64,000 nucleotides of DNA, taken from NCBI GenBank assembly GCA_033239525.1, contig BSYO01000010.1, positions 12,648,089-12,712,088 of the forward strand, given 5' to 3'. This stretch comes from Nepenthes gracilis. Its lineage: Eukaryota; Streptophyta; Magnoliopsida; Caryophyllales; Nepenthaceae. The notes beneath the pieces are model-generated. The model saw nothing but the letters and a program-made list of their open reading frames with translations, made no database searches and was not told where the DNA came from. Each line of letters begins with the position of its first letter. The stretch's first letter is position 1. Below are positions 9,568-19,479 of this stretch, piece by piece. The position numbers and the translations under genes are program-made.

Positions 9568-12500
9568 TTAGATCTTCTTAAAATTGTTCTCCAGTTCCAC
9601 CTTTAGCTGTAAAGAGAAGTCGTCATTGGCTTCACCATCATCCCAAATATCATCCCATTGTTGCCGGCTCTCCTTTTCTCCATTTTTAAAGGTCAATTCT
9701 GCCATAACATAAAAAAAAAAAACAAAAAAAATGTATAACTGGAAGAAAAGAGGATAAAACATTCTAACTTCATAGAGACCATACCATTTCATTGTTCTGT
9801 CAAAAGGTTTTTGATATAATCATATTATCACAGCTAGGAAAAGCAATATCTTAGTGTTAGTGTTTTGAGAGGGCACAAAATATGATCAATTTGATGAATC
9901 ACTGTTTGCACCATTTATGTTAGTTACCTGATATTACTGATAATCTCGTAAAGATTAAAATTTAATTAAAGTTGGGGGGAGGGGGGCGGGGGGAATGAAT
10001 GAAGAAGATTGCTTATCATCAAAGAGAAGGGTCATGTGGAGGTAGCCTACCCAATATATATCAGGGCATATGCTGTTCCCAGGACTTGACTAGATGTTAC
10101 ATGCTAATCATGGTAAAAGCAAGGGCTAAGAAGGTAATGACAAAAGCACTATTGAACATCCAGGTAGACTTCTTATGCAGCAAAATAAAATTAATCAACA
10201 CCATGGATGATAATGTCATCATTGATTCCGACTGTGTCAAATGACATATATTGCCATTAGATATATTGGACACAATGTTCTTACGCATCAGAACCCATGA
10301 GGTGAAATTCAGACGATATATCAAAAAATATCACATGCATCGGCCGATATATTGTCAACACGGTAACGTGCCATAATTGAGAGGAATGGACGAGATTTAG
10401 TATATTGACTGATATGTCATTTCACAATAAATACAATTTTTCTTCGGTGCAGATAGAGTGAAGCAGTCTTCCCTAGTTTCGTATGCCAACTTCTTCTTAC
10501 CTGGATGAAAGCAAGGACATAAAAGTGGAGAATAGCTGGGGAAAGGGAAAGTGTAAGCTGCCTCTAACCCAAGTCCAAACTGCTTACTTGGCTGTTAGAC
10601 ACCATATTTGGAGGGAGAGAAAACTGATAAATCCAGAGTCCGCTGTAATTTGAAGGAAAAAATTGTGTCCTAACAGTTAATGGGAGGAATGCCAAAGTCT
10701 ATGAGAGTATATTTAATGTTATTTACCATCCTAAGGTCCTAGGCATAAACCAGGCCATTTTACAACTACCGATTGATTGACCTTGTCTGGCAAATGTGAG
10801 GGCATGTAGATATTTCATAGACAAACAAATTATTATTTGGTTCTTCACATAGGAATAAGCTAATTAAACAAAACTAGTAATATTTTTTTGTTACAAAATC
10901 CACCTGCTGCTATCCAGGTCCACTTCTATGCCAATTTGATGATGTGATGTTCTAAAAAGAAAGTTCTTTGTGGATCCCAAAACCATTAGCTACAAAACTG
11001 AAGAAAATACACACGAAAAAAAAAAAAAATGATCTCCCCCTCCCCACCACCGCTGTTATCCCCACTAACTCCTCCCTCCTTCAGTGCTATTGTACAGGCA
11101 TGCTTCCTATACCCATGGGCAAGGTTTCCTTCCCCTCTTCCCCCTCCCTAACACTTCACCTTCCCTTGTAGCTCGTCCATGGCATGGCCACCTTTGGCCT
11201 TCCAAACTCATGGAAAAGACTGATATGGCCTTGCCGGGGATGACCAGCAACACCATCGGAGGCTTTGCTGATCCATGCAGCCTACACATAGATGAATGAG
11301 GGGAGAGCGGGGATATATGGGAGAATGAAAAACCCTGTTATGACACAAAAGATATGGAAGGGGTCTTAGCATTGGACACCAGCCACTAACATAGGCAAGT
11401 CAGTGTCCTCCTCCAATGGAGAGGCCATCATTTTTTTTTTCAAATAATCAATTTCATGTCAAAAATCAATCTGTCTATCAATCTGCAGAATATTGATTTT
11501 CATGCACGCCTTGAAGATCATCATTTTATTCCATTCCCTCATTTAATTCCATGAGTTTGCAGTAAGACATCCACATCAATCACGTTCATTTGACAAACCT
11601 CTGCCGTCGTGGGCAATAAAACCATACACTCAACCTTCCGATCATAACCAGGCTCGCATTTACGACAGACAAAATGAAAACTAAGATGGTTTATGACGGA
11701 AGCAATACTGACAATGGCCAAATTAATCAAAGCAAAGCTGAGTAGTGAAAAGGACAAACATCTAACCTGCCACAATAATAGCAAATAAGGCTATAATTCT
11801 TCATTTTAGCATTTTCATTCGTTGCTGAATAAAGCTTGTGATGAGTTACACTCTTGATATCCAATCATGCAAATTTGTATTTGACCAGCGACCTGGAGTG
11901 TGAATTGATAAATTTTGTGTACTGAAGAACATCTTCCATGTTAATTTCCTATAACTTCTATTTGCCAGATCCTCCAAGTGTTGGGATTTTGGATCACTCC
12001 CGTAAGCACACACGGCGATGTGGCTCGAAGTTGAATAAAGGCCGGAGTCATTACACTTGGCTAAAGTGGAATAAAGGTCGGAGTGGTTGCACTTGATCGA
12101 AGTGGAATAAAGGCCGGAGTAGTTACATTTGGCCGAAGTAGTATAAAGGCTGAAGTGAAAATTTCCGGAATGGAATTTCCTTCTAAAAGCCAAGGATTAT
12201 AACTGAAGGCCGAAAACTATGATTAAAGGCCAAAGACTCTAATTGAAGGACGAGAATTCTGATTAAAGGACGAGGACTCCAAGTGATGGCCAAAGACATC
12301 AGCTGTTGATCGAGGACTTTAGATAAAAGCTGAAGATGTTTGAACAACGGCCGAGGACGGCTTGTCTATAAAAGCTGACCTGCAAAGTCTGTGCAGATAG
12401 CAGACTTTGCAAATAAAAAAGTTGACTTTTAGAGTTGGTAACCGATTTATAGAGCAGGACAACTGCTCTCGACAAGAAGGTGTTTTAAAGAGTTAGTGGC

Positions 12501-15257
12501 AGGTTTTGCTATGCACGCAACCACCTTGTAGAAGTAGTTAGTCGCCCGGTACACGCGCGCACGCGCACACACACACACATATATATACGCTGAGCGATGG
12601 AGCGGCAGAGAGTGAGGAATAGAGAGCGAGAAAGGTGTGAGTGTGCAAAAGAGAAAAATAGAGAGAAACACAAAGAGTCACCTGGTTTCGCTCTTGTGCT
12701 CAATTTTCGCTCTGTTCTCTATTCTCCAAGTGTTTGTGTAACAAGAATTTTTGTAACCAAAATTTCATAGTATAATTTTTATGGACTAAGTGTCCCATGG
12801 TTTTTTCTTCTTATTCAAAAGAGGATTTTCACGTAAAACCATGTGTGTTCCGAGTTCTCTCTAATATCTCAGTTGTGTGCTTGTGTATTCATCATCTTTA
12901 TCCTCTCGAATTTACTGACCTATCGGCACCCTTGCCCTACACAAAGAACTACTATACAATGGAGTAAAGTACTGCTGTGATTGGCCATGGAAGCAATTTC
13001 TCTCTCCCCCTCCCATTCCCGATGGTAATTCTAACCTCATCTTCCACGTTTTGCAAAAGTCCACCATTCAAACGCCAGAGCCATGATGAGAACCGAATGT
13101 TTTTAATATTGCTTGCCCTAGCATGAGGATTTCTGAATGAAATCACTCATTTGACAAACCTCTGCCGTCGTGGGCAATAAAACCATACACTCAACCTTCC
13201 GATCATAACCAGGCTCGCATTTACGACAGACAAAATGAAAACTAAGATGGTTTATGACGGAAGCAATACTGACAATGGCCAAATTAATCAAAGCAAAGCA
13301 TAGTGAAAAGGACAAATATCTAACCTGTCACAATAATAGCAAATAAAGCTATAATTCTTCATTTTAGCATTTGCATTCGTTGCTGAATAAAGCTTGTGAT
13401 GAGTTACACTCTTGATATCCAATCATGCAAATTTGTATTTGATCAGCGACCTGGAGTATGAATCGATAAATTTTGTGTACTGAAGAACATCTTCCATGTT
13501 AATTTCCTATAACTTCTGTTTGCTGGATCCTCAAAGTGTTGGTATTTTGGATCACTCCGTAAGCGCAAATGGCGATGTGGCCCGAAGTAGAATAAAGGCC
13601 GGAGTGGTTGCACTTGGCTGAAGTAGAATAAAGATCGGAGTGGTTGCACTTGATTGAAGTGGAATAAATGCCGGAAGAGTTACATTTGGCCGAAATAGTA
13701 TCAAGTTCGAAGTGAAAATTTCCGGAATGGAATTTCCTTTTAAAAGCCGAGGATTATAACTGAATGCTGAAAACTATGATGGAAGGCCAAAGACTCTGAT
13801 TGAAGGATGAGAACTCTGATTAAAGGACGAGAACTTTAAGTGATAGCTGAAAACATCAGCTGTTGATTGAGGACCTTAGATAAAAGCCGAAGACGTTTGA
13901 ACAATGGCCGAGGACAGCTTGTCTATAAAAGCTGATTTGCAAAGTCTGCGCAAATAGTAGACTTTGCAGATAAAAAAAGTTGATTTTTAGAGCTGGTAAC
14001 CGATTTATAGAGTAGGATAGCTGCTCTCGACAAGAAGGCGTTTTGAAGAGTTAGTGGCAGGTTTTGCTATGCACGCAACCGCCTTGTAAAAGTAGTTGGT
14101 TATCCCGCGAGCGCACGTGCACACACACACACATATATACGCTGAGCGATGGAGTGGCAGAGAGTGAGGAATAGAAAGCGAGAGAGGTGCGAGTGTGCAG
14201 AAGAGAAAAATAGAGAGAAACACAAAGAGTCACCTGGTTTCGCTCTTGTGCTCTATTTTTTCTTTGTTCTCCGTTCTTCAAGGGTTTGTGTAACAATAAT
14301 TTTTGTAAACAAATTTCATAGTATAATTTTTATGGATTAAGTGTTCTATGATTTTTTCCTCTAATTTAAAAGAGGATTTTCATGTAAAACCGTGTGTGTT
14401 CCCCGCTCTCTCTAATATCTCGGTTGCGTGCTTGTGTATTCATCATCTTTATTCTCTCGGATTTACTGACCAATCGGCACCCTTGCCCTACACAAAGAAC
14501 TACTATACAATGGAGTAAAGTAGTGCTGTGATTGGCCATGGAAGCAGTTTCTCTCTCCCCCTCCCATTCCCGATGGTAATTCTAACCTCATCTTCCACGT
14601 TTTGCAAAAGTCCACCATTCAAACGCCAGAGCCATGATGAGAACCGAATGTTTTTAATATTGCTTGCTCTAGCATGAGGATTTCTGAATGAAATCACTTT
14701 TCAATCTAAATGATGAGATCTACCCAATTAGTAAGCGCATTTAATCAATAAGAATTATTATCAAACTGCTATAACATTCCTTCCAATTTCAATCACGAGG
14801 GAGAAAAAAAAAAGATCATTGTGCATCAATATCACAGAGCCCTGGAAAATAAAGGATATTTCTCAGATAGTAGAGTCTCAGCGATCGATGACAGGGTGCT
14901 AGTTGAAACAAAATCGAAAGGAAACAGAAACCATAATGGATGCTGCTTCCATGCTCGACATTTTGTTTTCTTTTGCAGAACCATCATCAAACCAAATAAA
15001 GCACAAGGCTCCGTATATCCTATCCAATCAAGCCTAGGGGAAAAAAATACTTTTAAAACCTTAATATTATTTTGTAAAATAAACGACAATACAAAACCTA
15101 AACAAGAAGGGGAGAAAACAAGAAAACAACAGAATAGCAAAGGGTGTAAGAAAGGAGTAAGCGAACCTTTGTTGACGTCAAACTGGTCAAAATCATCGTC
15201 GTGTTCAAGCAAATCATTGATCAAGTCTTCAATGGGTTGTTTTTGCTCCTCCTCCAT
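9568..15257 (-). CDS. DSS1: DSS1/SEM1-like 26S proteasome and BRCA2-associated acidic protein, two exons
   Basis: Exon 1 is 15257-15167 and exon 2 is 9698-9568. The start is ATG 15257; an upstream in-frame GTG (15272) is not a plausible start. The donor AAAG|GTTCGC and the acceptor TATGGCAG|AATTG join in phase (G|AA makes Glu), giving 73 residues against 70-76 for known DSS1 proteins. The N-terminal half has the acidic, aromatic LLEHDDDFDQFDV and the C-terminal half has RQQWDDIWDDGEANDDFS. These are the two conserved acidic/Trp blocks through which DSS1 binds BRCA2 and the proteasome lid subunit Rpn3. A short amphipathic helix (LQLKVELENNFKK) follows, as in the family. Family members act in proteasome lid assembly, homologous recombination and mRNA export (TREX-2). 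The intron is 5468 bp and holds a duplicated solo LTR. The protein reads as intact but is diverged, so a pseudogene with preserved frame cannot be excluded. Confidence 0.85.
9974..9993 (+). other. G-quadruplex-prone run inside the DSS1 intron
   Basis: The + strand reads G6-A-G6-C-G6 over 20 bases, 276 bp from exon 2. This is the template strand for DSS1 transcription, so the pre-mRNA is C-rich here. Three runs of six guanines can supply four G-tracts. Confidence 0.6.
11979..12941 (+). mobile_element. Copia-type solo LTR, copy A
   Basis: It begins TGTTGGGATTTTGGATCACT and ends CCCTTGCCCTACA, followed by the target duplication CAAAG (12942-12946). The left copy of the duplication has mutated to CCAAG (11974-11978). 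A TATA box, TATAAAAG, lies at 12367-12374. An AC-rich microsatellite lies at about 12556-12590. The start resembles that of the copia element at 18593-24303 (TGTTGGGATCACTC) but the bodies differ. No internal retroelement sequence follows, so it is a solo LTR. Confidence 0.85.
12037..12150 (+). repeat. 36-bp tandem repeat in the U3 part of solo LTR A
   Basis: Three and a half units of 36 bp start with GAATAAAGGCCGGAGT and contain ACTTGGC-GAAGTG. Copy B has the same repeats at about 13590-13710. Downstream, a looser repeat of 22-26 bp built on GATTAAAGGCC-AAGACT extends to the TATA box. Repeats upstream of the TATA box are typical of LTR enhancer regions. Confidence 0.65.
13537..14492 (+). mobile_element. 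Copia-type solo LTR, copy B
   Basis: The start is TGTTGGTATTTTGGATCACT and the end CCCTTGCCCTACA. It is flanked by a perfect CAAAG duplication at 13532-13536 and 14493-14497. The TATA box TATAAAAG is at 13924-13931. By hand, it differs from copy A at about 22 of 185 positions near its start and about 21 of 225 near its end, far more than the duplicated flanks differ. Confidence 0.85.
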
Positions 15258-15377
15258 CTTTTTTGATCTCACAGACGCCCTGCAAGAAAGTCAAAATAAA
15301 AATCTATGCCCTTTGTAGAGACAGCACAATATCTAAAACCTTGAATCCCGAAGCATTGTTTTTGGTAGGTAGCTGCG

Positions 15378-15383
15378 TATATA
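15378..15383 (-). promoter_or_regulatory. TATA box of the DSS1-like gene
   Basis: The minus strand reads CCTATATACGC about 120 bp upstream of the ATG at 15257, a normal spacing for a TATA element with a short 5' UTR. A possible acceptor (TTCTTGCAG|GGCG) just before the ATG suggests a 5' UTR intron could also exist; I cannot tell which applies. Confidence 0.5.
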
Positions 15384-15399
15384 GGTAAAGCCAAGCAAC

Positions 15400-17850
15400 T
15401 CTCTTTGACAAAGAGAAATGATATTTGGTGCCCCCAAAAAAATTCTAGTAAATTTATATTTTCAATGAAAAAAATTTATTACATCTTAATCGAAGCTTGG
15501 ATCACTCAAACTATTCCCTTTACTTTAGCTATTCATTATAAGATATTATTGTCAATCAATAATATTAGTATATTGAAATTAATATTTTAATATACTTAAT
15601 TAATTTATAATATATTATTCTTTATAATCATAAGCTAATTATATCAAACAATAACCCGATACCAAAAGATAACTAAGTTATAAATAATATATGATGAGAT
15701 CAGGGATGAAATTAGATAAACCAAACTTGAATACTTGAACAAGCATCATCTAAAAAGTTAGCCCCTATAAAAAAAGATGTATTACTAAAAGTTGATTATA
15801 GTAAAGACTGTTTTTTTAAGAGAAATTGTGTAGAAAGATCATCCTATTAATAGCAATTTATGCAGTGATCGTCTCATGAAATTATCTTATTAAAGTGTGA
15901 TTGATAGTGACTGCCATATTGAGACACAATAAAGTATATGTTCCATAATTAGAAAGGTATCAAAAAAATCATCCTATTAATGACTCGTTTTGTAAGTCTC
16001 AAATGGAATAGAGAGTCAATTGAGTTTGGTAAAAAGGGTTTGTCATATCGGTCAACCTACATCAGTCATGCCTAAAAGTGAACACAATGGGAGAGAGAAC
16101 AGTTGAAAGTATAACTATTCAATCAAATCTATTGAACTCATGTTTGAAAATATAGTAGTTATTTTTGAAAATAAAAACGTACAATAAAAATATAGTTATC
16201 CAATATAAAAATTATATTTCTTTTGTAAGGACAATAATTGAAAAATGAAGAGCGATAATTAGCCATAACTTATAAAAAAATAAAAAATAAACTAACCATT
16301 ATTTCAAAGGAGGTTTAGAGCCTCTATAAATAAAAGGTCTCCTTTAACAAATAAGGGCATAAAAAACAAGAGATTCAAGAGCATTTTGTTTTAAATATAA
16401 AATAGCATCCTTGAGCTTTAGAAGTCATAAAAGTTCAGAGCATGTCTTCTGCATTATTTTTTTTCCCCATCATAACCCCTAGGCATGAGCTTATTCTCAA
16501 AATGTTGGACCCCCTTCTTATCTCCTCAAGCATTGTATTTTGGCTAGTGTTTTACTAACTCTAACATCCGATAATAAACTGAAGAATTATCTGATATCTT
16601 TACGTCATTCTTTTAATTTGTGGTATGTAGGATTTGATTTTTAAGTTTTAAAATTCTTTTTTAAAAATTTTCGTACTAAATCTTAATTAATAATAAATAT
16701 CATTGATACTATTTTCGAAAAGAAGTTAATCAATTTGTTTCCGAAAAGACACAAATCATGAACAAAAAATTACGAAACAACCTTTAGACATCAAATATCA
16801 TGGTTAACATTAGAGCTCATGGACATTCAAGCCATGCCATCTAAGACAATCTAGCTAACATTGTCCACTAAGATAATCTGAACTATACCCTTGCTCATTC
16901 CTCAGTTGATTTGAACATTGGCACCATGGTTGTACAATTGCATGATATTTTCAAGATAGTAAAGTCCTTTGGAACAAGTTTGGTGATCAACCTTAGCAAA
17001 CCAGATCTCAATTTCTCTCGTATGATGTGGAGAAGCAAGAAGGGAACCTTTGGTAGATTCCCATTCAATCGATAACTCTAGTGGTCAACTTGCCCATCGA
17101 AGCAGCGCCATCTCAACTTAAAAGATGATTGAATTTTGGAGATAATAACTTCACAATCCCGGATCCATTCAAGAATTATAGAGATGATCCCGCTACTAGG
17201 AGAATCATGTAGTAGGACTCCTCACATCCTCCCAGACATCCCAATATCAAGGGTATCAATAAATCATTACAAGTTGAGAACTTTTATAAATGCTTGTAAA
17301 GTAGTATCCATGACTTATGTAAAAAAAAAAAAAATACGAAAGCTTGAAAAGCTAGTCTTTAAGAGGCCTCACATAGCAAGCCAAATTAAATTGACCAAAC
17401 TAAATTTTTATCAAAAATTCTACTACAGGCATGATCCATTTATTTCAAGATGTCAACCCTTGAGCAATACGATAAAAGTATCGATTCCACGTATCACTTG
17501 AACCACTTTTGTATATTGCTTAGGTTCTAAAATTTAGTAGACATTGCTATTTGTTAATACTTTTCTTAACTATCAAGGGGGATGCCATGATTTAGTTTAA
17601 CAAGCTAAAACAAAATTATATTGAAGATTTCAGGGAATTATCTCTCATGCTTCCTATTCCATTTGCTTCTAGTCGACCCGAAGAGAAGCATCCCTAGAAT
17701 CCACTGTGGATAAAAAGCCTATAATGAGAGCTTAAAATACTTCTTATCCCACTTCAATGTTGAAACTTGAAGCATCCCAAATCTCACTGATAATGTCAAA
17801 CTCAACACTAGCTTGGTGACATTTTAGTTTGGCAATTTCTTCTACACAAT
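15400..17850. other. AT-rich intergenic sequence without recognised genes
   Basis: The sequence is strongly AT-rich with scattered short frames. One 121-codon + frame (17136-17501) has no recognisable domain, no start context and no codon bias, and I do not call it. Parts may be decayed transposon sequence, but I could not assign them. Confidence 0.5.
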
Positions 17851-17965
17851 TGTATATGTAAGGATCGAGTTTCGAGTTCTATAATTATGCTAATTATATT
17901 AAATATCTAAAAATCAGAGGCTCACCTTGAGATGCAGTAATAATACAAAAATTAATCGATGCACT

Positions 17966-18185
17966 GATTAGCAATTGAATTGATTTTGGGTAACAGGAAG
18001 ACAGCTCGGTTGCTGAATTTTCAACCGATTAACAACCAAATTAATTTTCGGTAACAAGGAGATAGCTCGATTGCTAAATTTTAACCGATTAGAAACCAAA
18101 TTAATTTTGAAAGATTTGAAGACAACTTTGGTTGTTGAATTTTTAACTAATTTGCAACCGAATTAAATTTGGTTGATAAAGAAAC
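17966..18185. repeat. 60-bp tandem repeat, three and a half units
   Basis: Units start at 17966, 18027, 18087 and about 18148, a period of 60-61 bp. Each contains GATTA-CAACC-AAATTAATTTT, GGTAACA-GAAGA-AGCTCG and TTGCTGAATTTT-AACC. They lie about 400 bp before the copia insertion and probably belong to the same older element as the TATA-like CTATATAAG interrupted at 18592/24304. Confidence 0.75.
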
Positions 18186-18592
18186 AACAGGGACAGCAGC
18201 ACGATTGAAATATCAGCAACAATATTTAAGACTTATAATTAAATTGAGGGACAACAAAAGGGGCAGCAGCTGGCATACACACTTAGCTGAAAATAATATA
18301 AGAGTAGCTTGCTAACAGCTGCATACTTCTGCACACAGCAGAATCTGAACTCGGGCAGCAGGGCAGCCGAAATTTTCAGGGGAAACAGATGAAGCACAAA
18401 TCAGCTTATTTTTCAGCCAATCATATAGAAACACAAGGCAATACCTCAAAGAGCCAATTCAACAAGAATTTAGGAGATGAATCAGCAAGATTCATGGGAC
18501 ACTAATCTAAATTTGGGAGCTTGATGGGGGTTGCTGCAACAGCACCTTCAAAATAAGGTGACTCAGCAAAATTACCTGTAAATCTATATAAG

Positions 18593-19447
18593 TGTTAGCG
18601 GGCAACGGGCGGCCTACTTACCAAATTATGGGAACAGTTTTCACCTGTTGACCGGAATAGACGGCCAACTAATAGGGCACAATAAGTACTGTGAAGTAGA
18701 GAATAGAGAAAAGAAATGAACACCGAATTTTATATGGAAAACCCTTATGAAACAAGTGAAAAATCACGGGACACTAAATTCATTAAGAATCACTAAAGAT
18801 GAGAAGGTTACAGAAGGCGAAAATAAGAACAGAGTAAAGTAATCAAGATTCTCACACTTGTTTCTCTCACAGCCTCTCTTTCTTTTCTTTCTTTCCTCTG
18901 TTACACTTTCACACAATTTTGGCCGGTGTCTTCTCCTTCTTCTTGTTCTTCTGCTTTTGCTGCCTCCTTTGCTATGTGCCAAATGTACATACATATACAC
19001 ACGCCCATCACCATAGCTCAGTGGTTGGTGCTCAACTTCCAAGGCCCGCTTGCATGCGCATGCTTGGTCTAGTAGCAGGCGGCGCGTGCCTGCTTCTGCA
19101 GGTTGATCAGCCTTTGGAGTCTCGAGAATGACTTCCAACAATCACCCAGAAGAGTAGGTCAACTGTATACCTTTTTGGGTATGAAAGTCTTTCAAACTCC
19201 CAAATATGGCAGGTCAACTCTGCTGTCCGTCGTTTCACATTAGCCGGTCAACCACAAGGTTGACCGGCCGAAGTAGCCCGTCCCGCTCATTCAGACGACT
19301 TACAACTTATGACGGTCAACATATTGATCGGGAGAGTTGACCGGTAGAGTTGACTCCGGTCAACGACGTTGATCGAAATTTCTTCCTGTCAGCACATTCG
19401 TGCTCTGATCAAGTCCTATGAGCTTCCACACGGGAGTGATCCCAACA
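18593..19447 (-). repeat. Copia-1 3' LTR
   Basis: The + strand runs from TGTTAGCGGGCAACGGG to GAGTGATCCCAACA (855 bp). On the minus strand the purine-rich GAGGGGAAGTT immediately precedes it, which is the polypurine tract that primes plus-strand DNA synthesis. The left flank ends with the target duplication ATAAG. Confidence 0.92.
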
Positions 19448-19479
19448 AACTTCCCCTCACAACCGTGAGGAAGTTAAAT

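Larger units (their letters stand above)
11587..14698. repeat. 1.56-kb tandem duplication inside the DSS1 intron
   Basis: Unit A is 11587-13147 and unit B is 13148-14698. Both start CATTTGACAAACC and end GAATGAAATCACT. Each contains a left flank (about 390 bp), the same solo LTR in the same CAAAG site, and a right flank (about 200 bp). AATCAC occurs just before unit A (11578-11583) and again at each unit end, a possible microhomology for the duplication. Hand alignment gives about 11 differences in the 390-bp left flank and 3 in the 201-bp right flank. No known coding domain was recognised in the flanks, although a 64-codon minus-strand frame (13146-12952 and 14697-14503) stays open in both. 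Confidence 0.9.

Noticed and set aside
14821..15318. 165-codon + frame over DSS1 exon 1
   Set aside because: It overlaps the exon and intron of the DSS1 gene on the other strand and has no recognisable domain.
17136..17501. 121-codon + frame
   Set aside because: No domain, no promoter or start context, and a poly(A) run inside; likely chance or decayed transposon.
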